In this document: in pieces, positions 9,810-19,738 of the stretch
Layout: each line of letters opens with the position of its first letter
How positions within the stretch are numbered: the stretch's first letter is position 1
From: Bacteroidia bacterium
GTDB taxonomy: Bacteria; Bacteroidota; Bacteroidia; Flavobacteriales_D; Cryomorphaceae
Assembly (NCBI GenBank): GCA_030427905.1
Contig: JAUICL010000002.1
Span: forward strand, 558,001-622,000
DNA: 64,000 nucleotides
Reading direction: 5' to 3'
Position numbers and translations under genes: made by a program
Notes under the pieces: generated by a model
What the model saw: the letters and a program-made list of their open reading frames with translations, nothing else
Told to the model about the DNA's origin: nothing
Databases searched by the model: none

Positions 9810-10301
9810 ATGGATTTAAAGATTGATGATCTCGATTCGCAAATAATTCTCGCGCTGAACGAAAATGCGCGAAAACCTTTAACTGAAATAGGGAAGGAGC
9901 TCCTGGTTTCTACAGCCACGGTACATCAGCGCGTCAAGAAACTAGAACGAGCTGGAATCATCAGCGGATACTCGCTTTCAATAGACTATAAAAAATTCGG
10001 ATACCTTCTTACTGTTTACGTGGGAATACACGTGGCAGCAGGGCATTCTGCTCTTGAAGTACTCGATCAACTCGACGGCATTCCCGAAGTCACGGTTGCC
10101 GATCTGGCGGCAGGTACATACAGCATTTTCTGCAAGCTTAGGTGTCGTGATACCATTCACGCCAAGGACACCATTTTTGCCATTGAAGATCTAAGCGGTG
10201 TCAACGCCACTGAAACCATGATTATGCTCGAAGAGCATCTCAACGACAACAGGCGATTGCTCAGGAAAATTATAGAAACAAAGAAGGAGCAGTTTCGCTA
10301 G
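9810..10301 (+). CDS. Lrp/AsnC-family transcriptional regulator
   Basis: 163 residues: N-terminal winged helix-turn-helix (about 5-60, with STATVHQRVKKLE as recognition helix) and a C-terminal RAM ligand-binding domain (about 70-150). Family members bind amino acids and act as local or global regulators. The longer reading from a TTG at 9804 adds only two residues; ATG at 9810 gives the canonical MDLKIDDLD start. Its stop is 2 bp from the stop of the convergent gene. Confidence 0.92.
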   Translation: MDLKIDDLDSQIILALNENARKPLTEIGKELLVSTATVHQRVKKLERAGIISGYSLSIDYKKFGYLLTVYVGIHVAAGHSALEVLDQLDGIPEVTVADLAAGTYSIFCKLRCRDTIHAKDTIFAIEDLSGVNATETMIMLEEHLNDNRRLLRKIIETKKEQFR

Positions 10302-10303
10302 AT

Positions 10304-10906
10304 CTAGCCAAGCTTTTCCTTGAGTTCTTCTACCAAGTTTATTTCGGTCTGAAGATCGCGCTTGAGCTTAGTCTCGTTTTCTCTTGCTTTCTGTTTGTGC
10401 GCTTCAAACTCTTCAGATAGTGCTTGAAACTCACTTTTCGTTTCAGATGTCACCTTATTGGCATTCTTAAATCGGAAGAATAAAACGAGGGCGATGGCAA
10501 TCAGAACGAAAATGATGCTCCATGAAAGTACGATGTAAGAAGACTTGGTGATATCCATTCCAAGAAATGACATGTGCTCTACCTGATACGCCTGATCGGA
10601 CATGCTTTGGTCTTTTTCAGCAACTTGTCCTTGAAGCGATTTAACTTGAGCATTAAGGTCACCTACCGTTTTGTTCAATCCTTGAATTTCACGCGAATTC
10701 ATCAAAAGTGTATCGGCAACGCTGTTCCAGAATTGGTCCATCGAAGCTTCTTTCACCACCTTGTATATCTGGTAGTTGTTCGACTTGGCTTTTAGTTCAA
10801 TGTACTGTGCTTCGAGATCCATCACATCAGACGAGTCTGACTGAGCCACAGCCGATCCAAAAACAAAAAGTGCTACAAATGCGATTAATACTGACTTACG
10901 TTTCAT
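10304..10906 (-). CDS. Coiled-coil membrane protein of unknown function
   Basis: 200 residues. A signal peptide (MKRKSVLIAFVALFVFGSAVA, cleavage near residue 21) precedes a mixed helical region, a coiled coil (about 85-120: LNKTVGDLNAQVKSLQ), one membrane helix (about 135-158) and a second, charged coiled coil to the C terminus (about 160-200). The ATG at 10906 is preferred over an upstream one because the signal peptide begins there. The layout suggests a single-pass protein with the final coil in the cytoplasm. I do not recognise a named family. Confidence 0.75.
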   Translation of the reverse strand: MKRKSVLIAFVALFVFGSAVAQSDSSDVMDLEAQYIELKAKSNNYQIYKVVKEASMDQFWNSVADTLLMNSREIQGLNKTVGDLNAQVKSLQGQVAEKDQSMSDQAYQVEHMSFLGMDITKSSYIVLSWSIIFVLIAIALVLFFRFKNANKVTSETKSEFQALSEEFEAHKQKARENETKLKRDLQTEINLVEELKEKLG

Positions 10907-10933
10907 ATTCAAGGGGTAGACATATTCTAAAGG

Positions 10934-10951
10934 CAAAAGTAGTCTACTTTT
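10934..10951 (-). promoter_or_regulatory. Promoter -7 box overlapped by 17-bp perfect palindrome
   Basis: The minus strand reads TACTTTTG (10941-10934), an exact Bacteroidota -7 box, 27 bp before the ATG. The same bases form a perfect palindrome AAAAGTAG-T-CTACTTTT (10935-10951), a plausible operator for a dimeric repressor. No cognate regulator can be named from the sequence. Confidence 0.5.
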
Positions 10952-11082
10952 CTTAGGGAAAACCTAGGTTTCTTGTTTAACTTGTTCACATAAAAGCAGT
11001 GGAAATCTGAGATAAATTTCCAAAGTGTAAACGGTAAAGATTATTTTATCGTTTTATATTTCACATTCTGCCAGAGAATCAC

Positions 11083-11661
11083 ATGAAGTATACAAGAGCA
11101 ATTGAATACGCCATATCAGAATTGAAGGAGAAGCTACCGATGGAGCTCACTTATCATTCGCTACAGCACACCTTGAGTGTGATGGAGTTGGCGCGGGAGA
11201 TAGGCAAGGAAGAAGGCCTGAGTGAAGAAGAGATGCATTTGGTAAGCATTGCAGCAGCTTTTCACGACATTGGGTTTACGCGTAGCCTAGAAAAACACGA
11301 AGAAGAAAGTTGTAAGGTAGCTGAAGAGATATTGCCTGAACTCGGTTTTGATACAGGTGAAGTGGAGCGGATCAAAGAAATGATCATGTCAACCAAACTC
11401 CCGCAATCTCCTTCTGACAAATTGAGTGAAGTGCTCTGCGACGCCGACTTGGGTTATATCGGCAAGAACAAATACTTCGAAATTGCACATGGGCTTTACG
11501 AAGAGCTAGCCGCTACGGGGAACGAACTCTCGAATCAAGATTGGATCGATCTTCAAATTCGATTTTTGGAGAATCAGTCCTTTTTCACACCATATGCCCA
11601 AAAGACCTTCGACGAGAACAAGAAAAATGTCATTGTACAGCTTCGAGCGAATCAAAACTAG
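11083..11661 (+). CDS. HD-domain phosphohydrolase family protein
   Basis: 192-residue metal-dependent HD protein. The metal ligands are visible: His25/His29 (YHSLQHT), His61-Asp62 (FHDIGF) and a distal Asp in LCDADLGYIG (about 126-135). Single-domain HD proteins hydrolyse nucleotides or related phosphate esters; no nucleotide-specific domain is attached, so the substrate is open. A near-palindrome (CGGTAAA/TTTATCG, 11032-11051) and an AT-rich TATATTTC lie upstream. Its stop is 2 bp from the stop of the convergent Usp gene. Confidence 0.85.
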   Translation: MKYTRAIEYAISELKEKLPMELTYHSLQHTLSVMELAREIGKEEGLSEEEMHLVSIAAAFHDIGFTRSLEKHEEESCKVAEEILPELGFDTGEVERIKEMIMSTKLPQSPSDKLSEVLCDADLGYIGKNKYFEIAHGLYEELAATGNELSNQDWIDLQIRFLENQSFFTPYAQKTFDENKKNVIVQLRANQN

Positions 11662-11663
11662 CC

Positions 11664-12485
11664 TTACATACTCATGAACGTGAAGTTGGTATTCACGTTT
11701 GAGATATTGCGACCGTTCACAATCAATACGGGTACTTCAAGGTGGTTTGTGATAATCTCCTGACTGAATTTATCAAACTGTGGTAGGATACTATCCGAAA
11801 AGTGGGTCACAGCGATTAGATCACCGCGGAATTTGGCGCAGTAGTCAATAACTTCTTTGTGAAAGGCTTCTTTTCCATCGAGCTGATGTACTTCATGCTT
11901 AATGCCTTCCTTTTTGAGCTCCGCCTTCACCATATTCACATTGTTACGCACCTTGTTAGCAAGCCACTCATCGCTCTCGGTGTCATGTATTAGGTGCACT
12001 TCTGAGTCAAATCGTTTGGCTACATCCTTGGCAAACCGCGTGATCTGAATACTCTCTTTTGTCAAATCTACCGGCAAGACGATACGGTTGATGTCTGGAC
12101 CTGGCTTTTTGGATTGCGTAACGATAAAAGGCGTATTGGAACTGGTAATGACTTTGATCGCATGAGAACCAAAAATCTTCTGAAGACCTTTGGCTCCGTG
12201 AGTACCCATTACTAGTAATTGAGCATCTCCTTCTTCGGCTTCTCGACCAATGTCGGTGAAAATATCCCCAACTCTCACTTTGGCTTTAACTATGCCTTGC
12301 GCAGATGCTGGAAGCGCAGCCTTTACTTCTGACAAACGCTGCTCAGCTTTTCCGATTTCACCTTCTTTTCCTACAATATGCAATACTTCTATTTCTTCTA
12401 CCGGAACGTGGGTAGTCAATTGAATTGCATAGTCGAGCGCAGTTTCTGTTATCGGGCTAAAGTCGTAAGGCACTAAAAATTTCAT
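11664..12485 (-). CDS. Universal stress protein, tandem UspA domains
   Basis: 273 residues with two UspA-type alpha/beta domains (about 1-142 and 148-265). The first domain carries the ATP-binding signature G-x2-G-x9-G-S (GTHGAKGLQKIFGSHA, about 104-119); the second lacks a clean copy. This tandem form is common in Bacteroidota and related to stress survival. Cytoplasmic; monocistronic by context, divergent from the esterase gene at 12629. Confidence 0.9.
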   Translation of the reverse strand: MKFLVPYDFSPITETALDYAIQLTTHVPVEEIEVLHIVGKEGEIGKAEQRLSEVKAALPASAQGIVKAKVRVGDIFTDIGREAEEGDAQLLVMGTHGAKGLQKIFGSHAIKVITSSNTPFIVTQSKKPGPDINRIVLPVDLTKESIQITRFAKDVAKRFDSEVHLIHDTESDEWLANKVRNNVNMVKAELKKEGIKHEVHQLDGKEAFHKEVIDYCAKFRGDLIAVTHFSDSILPQFDKFSQEIITNHLEVPVLIVNGRNISNVNTNFTFMSM

Positions 12486-12628
12486 GCGAATCTCAGATAA
12501 ATTTTGAGCCGAAAGATAGGATTTTGATCGATAGTTTGCTGGGAAACTTCAAGCTATACCCATCATTCCTTAAAGAAAGAAGGAATAGTCCTAAATTGGT
12601 CAACTCAATTCAAATGATTCAGAACACG

Positions 12629-13909
12629 ATGGCAAAGAGTATTTCAATTCTTAAGTATTCCATTCTCATTTACTTATGCTCCATGGCCTATTTGGCTTTT
12701 GGGCAAAATGGACAGGCGTACACGCTTAATTCTGAACACCTGGGTGAACAACGCTCGTACCGAGTTTACCTTCCGATGAACCACGGCACAAATCCGAGTG
12801 AGACCTATCCGGTGCTTTACGTCGTTGATGGAGATTACAATTGGGCACATGTCACTGGTGTGGTTGAAAACCTGTCTGAAGTTTCGAAGCGCATTCCACC
12901 GATGATTGTTGTAGGTATATCAGATCGGGGACATGAGCGATACGTCGAAAATTGCACGCCAAAGGATTCCGTTTTAAACCCGACTGGTAATGCGGCGAAT
13001 CACTTGAAGTTTATTACCGAAGAACTTCGGCCTAAGATAGAATCCGACTACCAATGCAGTGCGTTTCAAATTCTTATGGGGCACTCACTCGGCGGTTTGT
13101 TTGTCATGAATACCTTGATCACCAAGCCCGAATCGTTTTATGGCTACCTGGCCATCAGTCCGAGTATGTGGTGGAATGACTACGGTTACGAGAGAGCAGT
13201 AAAGAGCTTCATCACCAGAAACCGCCTAATAAACCGAAAGCTCTTTCTCACGCTCGGTGATGAAACCGGTATGGGTGTTTTGGGCATTGTCGATGAATTA
13301 GATAAGGATGTTTTTGCTTCAGCCTATCTGCAAAAGGAGCCACTGGGATTGGATTATGAGTTTAGGCACTACACTTCGGAGTCGCACAATAGCGTGGGGC
13401 TGATTTCATTAATCGATGGTTTGAAATGGTTTTTTGAAGGATACGAGATATCAGTGGAAGAGTGGATGAAGATTGACTCGTTCGAGAAGTATGTAAAACA
13501 TATTACTCCGTTTAAAACTATGCTGGGCGATGGTTTTGTTATTCCTGAAGCTCAGCTGAATGTGTTTGTCAAAAAAGCGATAGGAGATGAAGCTGTTTTA
13601 AAAGAGATGGAGACTTTTCTGATGGAATCTTTCTCCGCAAGTTTACCTGTTTATAATAAACTGAAAGGCGATAATTACGTGGCAATTGAGAAGTGGAATG
13701 AAGCCATAATGGCTTATCGCAAGGCGAGTGAAATCGCTCCAGAGAGCCCCGAGCTGCAATTGGCTCAGGCCAAGCTTTTCGAAACAAAAGGCGACAACCC
13801 GAAGGCCAAGGTTTACTACCAAAAGGCCCTGGAAATGGCGCACGCCGGTGAGTCTAGGCAATGGTATATCAATCAGATTAAGGCTTCGCTGGAAGGGCTT
13901 TCAGACTAG
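12629..13909 (+). CDS. Secreted alpha/beta-hydrolase esterase (Fes/IroE-like) with TPR tail
   Basis: 426 residues. Signal peptide to about residue 25 (ends SMAYLAFGQ), then an esterase domain of the putative esterase/siderophore-hydrolase family with YPVLYVVDGD near the start, nucleophile Ser153 in GHSLGG, and later ESHNSV supplying the probable catalytic His. The last 80 residues form about two TPR repeats (EAIMAYRKASEIAPES, KAKVYYQKALEMA). Two alternative upstream starts exist; ATG 12629 (or 12614) is chosen because the signal peptide follows. Likely periplasmic or surface ester hydrolase; substrate not predictable. Confidence 0.85.
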   Translation: MAKSISILKYSILIYLCSMAYLAFGQNGQAYTLNSEHLGEQRSYRVYLPMNHGTNPSETYPVLYVVDGDYNWAHVTGVVENLSEVSKRIPPMIVVGISDRGHERYVENCTPKDSVLNPTGNAANHLKFITEELRPKIESDYQCSAFQILMGHSLGGLFVMNTLITKPESFYGYLAISPSMWWNDYGYERAVKSFITRNRLINRKLFLTLGDETGMGVLGIVDELDKDVFASAYLQKEPLGLDYEFRHYTSESHNSVGLISLIDGLKWFFEGYEISVEEWMKIDSFEKYVKHITPFKTMLGDGFVIPEAQLNVFVKKAIGDEAVLKEMETFLMESFSASLPVYNKLKGDNYVAIEKWNEAIMAYRKASEIAPESPELQLAQAKLFETKGDNPKAKVYYQKALEMAHAGESRQWYINQIKASLEGLSD

Positions 13910-14002
13910 CAAATGAAAGATACGATTGAGAAATTGTGTTCACGAAGCCCTCAATTCATTGTAATTCTAAAAGCGATTAATTAACTACTCTACTTTGCAG
14001 CA

Positions 14003-14539
14003 ATGAATTACACTCAAATTATGCGAATAGGATTAATAGTGATTGCGATTAGCTTCGCTTCATGTAGTGTTAGCCTTGATATACAAATGCACTCAGACGG
14101 AACCGCCAGTGTTGAACAATATTATGCCAAGACGACTGATAAAAGGAGTTTTGAATATTATAAAGAATCGCCAAATGTCATTGAGCTCAAGACGTCGGAG
14201 GCATCTATGCCCCCTAACTTTGCTGAGATGACTTTAAAAGTTGATCCTATAGACTCTCTTGGGGCTTATCTAACGGATTTTAAGCCTGGTTTTTTGACAT
14301 TTACCAAAGAACAAAATCAGGTTATTATTGCACTATCAGGGACGGAACCATTTTATTGGAATACCAATCAAAGGGTATTCATGCGTATCGAATTTGAACA
14401 AGATATCAGAAGTGTCGTCTCGGAGGATATAAAGGTCAAAAGGGATGGAGAAAATGCGGTTGAAATTTATCGAACTGGCCGTCAGCTGAAGAACAAAGGA
14501 GAGCCAACCGAGATAAAGGTTACCTTGGAAGATCTGTAA
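14003..14539 (+). CDS. Putative lipoprotein of unknown function
   Basis: 178 residues starting with a lipoprotein signal (IAISFAS followed by Cys at about residue 21). The mature part is predicted beta-rich with no motif I recognise. A TACTTTG box ends 5 bp before the ATG. Stands alone between the esterase and the convergent efflux cluster. Confidence 0.7.
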   Translation: MNYTQIMRIGLIVIAISFASCSVSLDIQMHSDGTASVEQYYAKTTDKRSFEYYKESPNVIELKTSEASMPPNFAEMTLKVDPIDSLGAYLTDFKPGFLTFTKEQNQVIIALSGTEPFYWNTNQRVFMRIEFEQDIRSVVSEDIKVKRDGENAVEIYRTGRQLKNKGEPTEIKVTLEDL

Positions 14540-14627
14540 ATGACTAAATGAGCTCTGAAAAGTTCCTTGCTAGAATTCAATAGTTGGAATATAACTCTGG
14601 ATAAACTCCCGCATTCTCGCAGAGTAG

Positions 14628-15161
14628 TTAACAGAGTTCAAGCTCTAGTCTCATTTTGTTGTTGATACTCCGTATCCGAGCTTTTACCCCAGCAGAGCCA
14701 AGCGGATAGAGATCGGATAGAATCAGTCCAAACTCCGACTTGAGCTCTGGATACCGATCTAAATGGTTGGCGATAACGCTCATCGAAAAGACTTTTCCGG
14801 CGATAGGCGTTTTGGGGTCCATCAGGTGATTGAAGGCACTATCGATAATGGGGCCTTGATAGTCGTCGGGAATTTCAAGCTTTTCCAATGCTCGGTACAC
14901 CACGCGAAGTCCACTACTGTGAGATGGGGCTTCAAGCACCTTGATCATTTCATCAAAAAGCGATTCAAAAAGCGTGGGGTTTGCATCGGAGCAATGTTGC
15001 ACGATGGCCGCTGAGCGCTGCGCTGCCACAGGGTCTGGTCCGTACATGGTGGTTAGAATCTGTCGAATGCCTTCCACGTCATTCCTGAGCCCCAGATCTT
15101 TGCCAATCTTACCGTAATCACGGTAGCCTTTTTCACTACCAAATGCCGTCTCTTTACCCAC
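14628..15161 (-). CDS. HEAT-like helical repeat protein
   Basis: 177 residues, no signal peptide, entirely helical in appearance, with repeated hydrophobic patterns reminiscent of HEAT/adaptin repeats (for example TLFESLFDEMIKVLEAP, PELKSEFGLILSDLYP). It begins 2 bp after the stop of the TolC-like gene and so is the last gene of the efflux operon. Function unknown; an accessory or regulatory role in the same transcript is an inference from position only. Confidence 0.7.
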   Translation of the reverse strand: MGKETAFGSEKGYRDYGKIGKDLGLRNDVEGIRQILTTMYGPDPVAAQRSAAIVQHCSDANPTLFESLFDEMIKVLEAPSHSSGLRVVYRALEKLEIPDDYQGPIIDSAFNHLMDPKTPIAGKVFSMSVIANHLDRYPELKSEFGLILSDLYPLGSAGVKARIRSINNKMRLELELC

Positions 15162-15163
15162 GT

Positions 15164-16576
15164 TTATTCAATTTTCCATCCGCCGCCTAGCGCTTTGTAC
15201 AGCCTGGCATGTGAAGAGAGAAGTTGCTGTTTGGTACCAACATAGTTCTGTTGCGCCTGAAAGGCCTGACGCTGCGATTCCAGATATTCCAAGTAGCTTG
15301 TTACTCCCTGATTATACCGTTCCTGCGAAAGGGTCTGTGCGTTCAAGGCAGCCACTACGTGCTCCTTCCGAGCAATCATCTCTTCCTTTAGAGAAGCAAT
15401 CTCTGCCAGTACATCTTCCACTTCCTGAAATGCGGTAAGGACAGTCCGCTCATAGACGAATAGCGCTTGATTGGTCTTGCTCTTTTCAATGTCGGCCAAT
15501 CGTTTGTATCGGTTCCAATTAAATACAGGCCCGAGCAGGGAACCACCAATACTCCATACCACATTGTCGGAAGTAATTGAACTCAAGTCATTGCTAGCAA
15601 CTCCAAATAGTCCAGTAAGGCTGATGTTCGGCAATCGATTGGCTTGGGCAGCTCCAGCCAATGCATTCTGAGAAATCAGATTTTGCTCTGCCACCAAAAT
15701 ATCTGGCCTTCTTTTCAATAGGTCGCTAGGCAAGCCCATGGGGATGGCAATAGTCGAATCCATTTTCGAAAGGGGTGTACCAGTCTCAATATTCTGTGGC
15801 AATACACCTGTTAATACGGAAATTTGATGCTCGGTATAGGCAATGGATCGTTCCCAAATCGGGATAGAACCAGCGGCGATTGCCCTTTGCACTTGCGCTT
15901 GATTCAAGTCAATTTCGGGAATATAACCCTTCTCAAAACGCGCACCAATGATGTAGACCATACTGTCTCGAAGTGCCAAGGTACTTTTAGAAATATCCAA
16001 TAGGGCTTCGTACTCCAATAATTGAAAGTAGAGTGTTGCTACAGTTGCGATCAGCTCAATTTGCGAAGCGCGATATCCTTCTGTGCTCGCCAAATAATCT
16101 GCCTTGGCAGCTTCTGTCAATCGACGGTATTTTCCCCAGAAGTCGAGCTCCCAGCTTACTTGACCAAAACCAGAGAAAACCGTTTGCGGCTCTGGCAACT
16201 GCAATACTTGAAAATTCCCACGACTCACTCCAGCTTGCACACCTACACCCGGTAGCATTTGCGATCGCTGAACGCCAATATTGTACTGTGCTTGAATCAC
16301 ATTTTCGGTTGCCGCTAAAAGATCGTAGTTGTAACGAAGGGCATTCGAAACAAGGGTGTCTAAAGTGGGATCGTTAAACAAAGCGTACCAATCCAGATCG
16401 TATAGCGAGTCAACGGCAAGTGTATCGACGTTTACCGTATCAATGATCATGGCTGCGGTTGTATCTTCAAAGCGAAACTTCTCAGGGTATTCCACTTCGA
16501 CACCACGATAGTTCTTACCCATTTTACAACTGTAGGCTAGAGCTAAAACCGAAAGTATTAAAAGTCCTTTTCTCAT
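15164..16576 (-). CDS. Outer-membrane efflux lipoprotein (OprM/NodT family)
   Basis: 470-residue TolC-family channel that completes the tripartite RND pump. Lipobox LALAYSC with Cys17, then two TolC repeats (roughly 60-255 and 265-465) with typical long helices and LLKRRPDILVAEQNL, the hallmark RRPDI motif. Its ATG overlaps the RND pump stop codon as ATGA, indicating translational coupling. Family length is usually 450-490, so the gene is complete. Confidence 0.95.
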   Translation of the reverse strand: MRKGLLILSVLALAYSCKMGKNYRGVEVEYPEKFRFEDTTAAMIIDTVNVDTLAVDSLYDLDWYALFNDPTLDTLVSNALRYNYDLLAATENVIQAQYNIGVQRSQMLPGVGVQAGVSRGNFQVLQLPEPQTVFSGFGQVSWELDFWGKYRRLTEAAKADYLASTEGYRASQIELIATVATLYFQLLEYEALLDISKSTLALRDSMVYIIGARFEKGYIPEIDLNQAQVQRAIAAGSIPIWERSIAYTEHQISVLTGVLPQNIETGTPLSKMDSTIAIPMGLPSDLLKRRPDILVAEQNLISQNALAGAAQANRLPNISLTGLFGVASNDLSSITSDNVVWSIGGSLLGPVFNWNRYKRLADIEKSKTNQALFVYERTVLTAFQEVEDVLAEIASLKEEMIARKEHVVAALNAQTLSQERYNQGVTSYLEYLESQRQAFQAQQNYVGTKQQLLSSHARLYKALGGGWKIE

Positions 16577-19500
16577 GCCTGAACCTGTTGAGTTTCCAAT
16601 TCGCGTTTCTGCTCAAATCGAGCAATTTTTCCCACCAAAACGAAGAGCATAGGGTAGAGGAGTATTCCCAATGCGGTAGCTACTCCCATTCCACCTAACA
16701 AGGCCATCCCCATTACTTTTCGGGCCTGAGCTCCTGATCCCGAAGCGGTGATGAGCGGGAGTATTCCAAGAATAAATGAGAAGGCCGTCATTAATATAGG
16801 TCTAAAGCGAAGCTTCGCCGCTTCCACAGCTGCGGGAATCAGATCAAGTCCTTCGTCGAACTTGAGCTTGGCAAACTCCACAATAAGAATGGCGTTTTTG
16901 GCCGCCATGGCGATGAGCATGACCAGTGAAATTTGAGCGAAAATATTGTTCAAGTATGTTTCGTCAACAAATCGAGCCAAATAGAGAAAAAGGAATGCTC
17001 CAAATAGCGCGAATGGCGTCCCTAGCAGAATAGCAAATGGGAGCGACCAACTCTCGTACTGAGCGGCAAGGATCAAGAATACAAAGAGCAGTGAGAATGC
17101 AAAGACGATTCCGGCTTGCCCCGAAGCCTTTCGTTCTTGATAACTCATGGCATTCCAACTAAAGGTCATATCGCCGGGTAGAACTTCACTGGCTACTTTT
17201 TCTAAGGCATCAAGCGCTTGGGCGGAACTGTAGCCCGGTGCAGGGGAGCCTGTAATTTCTGCTGAGCGATAGAGATTGAATCTGTTGGTATAATCGGGCC
17301 CATAGATTTCTTCGACCGTCACAAAACTGGCGACAGGCACCGATTCTCCAGCCGAATTTTTCACAAAGAAAAGGTCTAACCCTTTTTCATCGTGCCGGTA
17401 TTCGGGCTCGGCTTGCACATAAGCTTTGTAAAGTCGACCGAAGCGATTGAAATCATTGACATAAGCTCCCCCAAGAAAGGAAGCGAATGTATTGTAAACA
17501 TCATTCAAATTGACACCAGCTTTCAAGATTTTATCGGTATTGATGTCTAGATAGCGCTGTGGAACAGTGGCTTGATAAGTGGTGAACGCACTCGCGATCT
17601 CCGGTCTTTGATTTGCTGCAGCTACAAACTTATATGTGTTTTGCGCTAAATATTGGGGGTCGGAGCCACCTTTGTCCTGGATCATAATACTAAACCCAGA
17701 TCCATTCCCAAGGCCTGGAATGGCAGGCGGAGCAAAGGCGAAAACTTGGGCTTCATTAATCCCCATAGCAAACGCTCCATTTAGTTTGCGGACAATCTCA
17801 TCAGCATCTACATCACGCTCGTCCCAATGCTTGAGCTTGACAAAGAGAAATCCACTGTTTGGAATAAATGCGCCAGCCAGCATACTGAAACCGGCAGCTG
17901 TAGTGACGTATTCTACTTCTTCGATGTCTAGGAGAATGCTCTCCACCTTTTTTGCTACCTGATCCGTTCTTTGCATAGAAGCTGCATTGGGCAGCTGCAT
18001 GTTGACAAAGAAGTACCCTTGGTCTTCTTCGGGCATAAATCCACCCGGAACCATGTATCCAAAAACGCCTGCGGCTATCAAAGCCACGGTGACATATACA
18101 ATTCCACGCTTAAACTTCCCAGTCAAAACACGGGCTGTGGAAGTGTAGCCTTCAGTGCTTCGATCAAACCATCGGTTAAACCCGTCAAAAAACTTGCCGA
18201 GTGCACCGCCCGTTTTTGTCCCTGGCTTTAGCAGTAGTGAACAGAGTGCAGGGCTCAAACTCAGTGCATTGATAGATGAGAATATGACCGAAACAGCAAT
18301 TGTAATGGCAAACTGTTGGTAGAGCCTACCGGTAATTCCCGCCATAGCGGCTACCGGAATAAATACGGCAATCATAACGAGCGTTGTGGCAATAACTGGA
18401 GCAGTTACTTCGCGCATGGCTGTTGTTGTAGCCACCTTGGCCGACATCCCATTTTCCATGTTCACTTGCACGGCTTCTACCACCACAATCGCATCGTCAA
18501 CAACAATTCCGATCGCGAGAACAAGACCCAAAAGTGAAAGCGTGTTGATCGTAAACCCGAGAAGTGGGAATAGCATAAAGGCAGCTACTAACGATACGGG
18601 TATAGCCAGAGTAGGGATGAGGGTGGCGCGCCAATCCTGAATAAACAAGAATACGACCAAAACCACGAGAATAAGCGCAACGATTAGAGTAACGACAATC
18701 TCATTGATGCCGGCTACAATGGGCTCTGTGGCATCTAGTGAAACACTGTAGTTGATACCCGATGGAAAACGTTCTGAGAGTTCTTCCATTTTAGAAATGA
18801 CATCCTCAGCAAGTTCAACAGCATTCGATCCTGGAGCTTGGTACAGCGAGAGAATGGCACATTCCTTACCGTTTAAGCGGGTAAATGCATTGTATGATTC
18901 TACACCTAGCTCTACCCGAGCCACATCTTTAATGCGGACTTGCGAACCGTCTGACCTGGATCGAACTACCACATTGCCAAACTCTTTCTCGCTGATTAGT
19001 CGATCTGGAAGGCGCACGGTATATGTAAATTCCGTTCCCGATGGTGCAGGTTCAGCCCCGAATTTTCCACCAGGCGCTATTACGTTTTGCGACTTAATGG
19101 CGTTGATGATTTCGGGAATTGTAATTCCCAACTTGGCCAAGACATCAGGCTTGACCCAAATTCGCATCGAATAATCGCTAGCTCCCAGTACTTGTACCCG
19201 ACCGATTCCCTTTATTCGAGCCAACTCATCCTTTACGTTGATTATTCCAAAATTCCCAAGAAAGTTCTGATCATATTGACCGTTTTCACTGGTTAGGGAA
19301 ATGAGCATGAGAATATTGGGCATCGACTTTTCAGTCTTCACCCCAAGTCGCTTCACTTCTTCAGGAAGCTTGGGGGTAGCGGCAGAAGTACGGGTTTGGG
19401 TAAAAACCGTGTTCATGTCTGGATCTGTTCCCAAGTCAAAAGTCACATCCAAACTCATGGTACCGTCATTCGCATTTGTCGACTTCATGTAGAGCATATT

Positions 19501-19737
19501 CTCTACACCATTTATCTCTTGCTCCAAAGGCGAAGCAACAGATTGCTCCACACTTACGGCATTGGCACCGGTAAATGAAGTACTCACGCGAACAACAGGG
19601 GGTGTGATGTTGGGGTATTGCTCAATCGGAAGGCCCAGAATCGAAATCCCACCAACGATTACCATAAAAAGCGCAATAACGATGGCCACAATGGGGCGGC
19701 GAACGAAAAAGATGTTCTTAAATTCTTCTTTCCCCAT
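16573..19737 (-). CDS. RND multidrug efflux transporter, HAE1/AcrB type
   Basis: 1054-residue proton-driven inner-membrane pump. First helix immediately after MGKEEFKNIFFVRRP; GIVVDDAIVVVEA carries the proton-relay Asp pair, and AKNAILIVEFAK carries the helix-10 Lys. Length and the two large periplasmic loops match AcrB/MexB. The start at 19737 lies 1 bp after the adaptor stop and gives the conventional N terminus; a longer reading from 19764 would overlap the adaptor. Middle gene of adaptor-pump-channel-HEAT operon. Substrates are likely hydrophobic toxicants. Confidence 0.96.
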   Translation of the reverse strand: MGKEEFKNIFFVRRPIVAIVIALFMVIVGGISILGLPIEQYPNITPPVVRVSTSFTGANAVSVEQSVASPLEQEINGVENMLYMKSTNANDGTMSLDVTFDLGTDPDMNTVFTQTRTSAATPKLPEEVKRLGVKTEKSMPNILMLISLTSENGQYDQNFLGNFGIINVKDELARIKGIGRVQVLGASDYSMRIWVKPDVLAKLGITIPEIINAIKSQNVIAPGGKFGAEPAPSGTEFTYTVRLPDRLISEKEFGNVVVRSRSDGSQVRIKDVARVELGVESYNAFTRLNGKECAILSLYQAPGSNAVELAEDVISKMEELSERFPSGINYSVSLDATEPIVAGINEIVVTLIVALILVVLVVFLFIQDWRATLIPTLAIPVSLVAAFMLFPLLGFTINTLSLLGLVLAIGIVVDDAIVVVEAVQVNMENGMSAKVATTTAMREVTAPVIATTLVMIAVFIPVAAMAGITGRLYQQFAITIAVSVIFSSINALSLSPALCSLLLKPGTKTGGALGKFFDGFNRWFDRSTEGYTSTARVLTGKFKRGIVYVTVALIAAGVFGYMVPGGFMPEEDQGYFFVNMQLPNAASMQRTDQVAKKVESILLDIEEVEYVTTAAGFSMLAGAFIPNSGFLFVKLKHWDERDVDADEIVRKLNGAFAMGINEAQVFAFAPPAIPGLGNGSGFSIMIQDKGGSDPQYLAQNTYKFVAAANQRPEIASAFTTYQATVPQRYLDINTDKILKAGVNLNDVYNTFASFLGGAYVNDFNRFGRLYKAYVQAEPEYRHDEKGLDLFFVKNSAGESVPVASFVTVEEIYGPDYTNRFNLYRSAEITGSPAPGYSSAQALDALEKVASEVLPGDMTFSWNAMSYQERKASGQAGIVFAFSLLFVFLILAAQYESWSLPFAILLGTPFALFGAFLFLYLARFVDETYLNNIFAQISLVMLIAMAAKNAILIVEFAKLKFDEGLDLIPAAVEAAKLRFRPILMTAFSFILGILPLITASGSGAQARKVMGMALLGGMGVATALGILLYPMLFVLVGKIARFEQKRELETQQVQA

Positions 19738-19738
19738 C

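Noticed and set aside
18752-19174. 140-codon plus-strand frame inside the RND pump gene
   Set aside because: Opposite strand of a well-supported pump gene; sequence rich in Ser/Thr/Arg as expected from antisense of a membrane protein.
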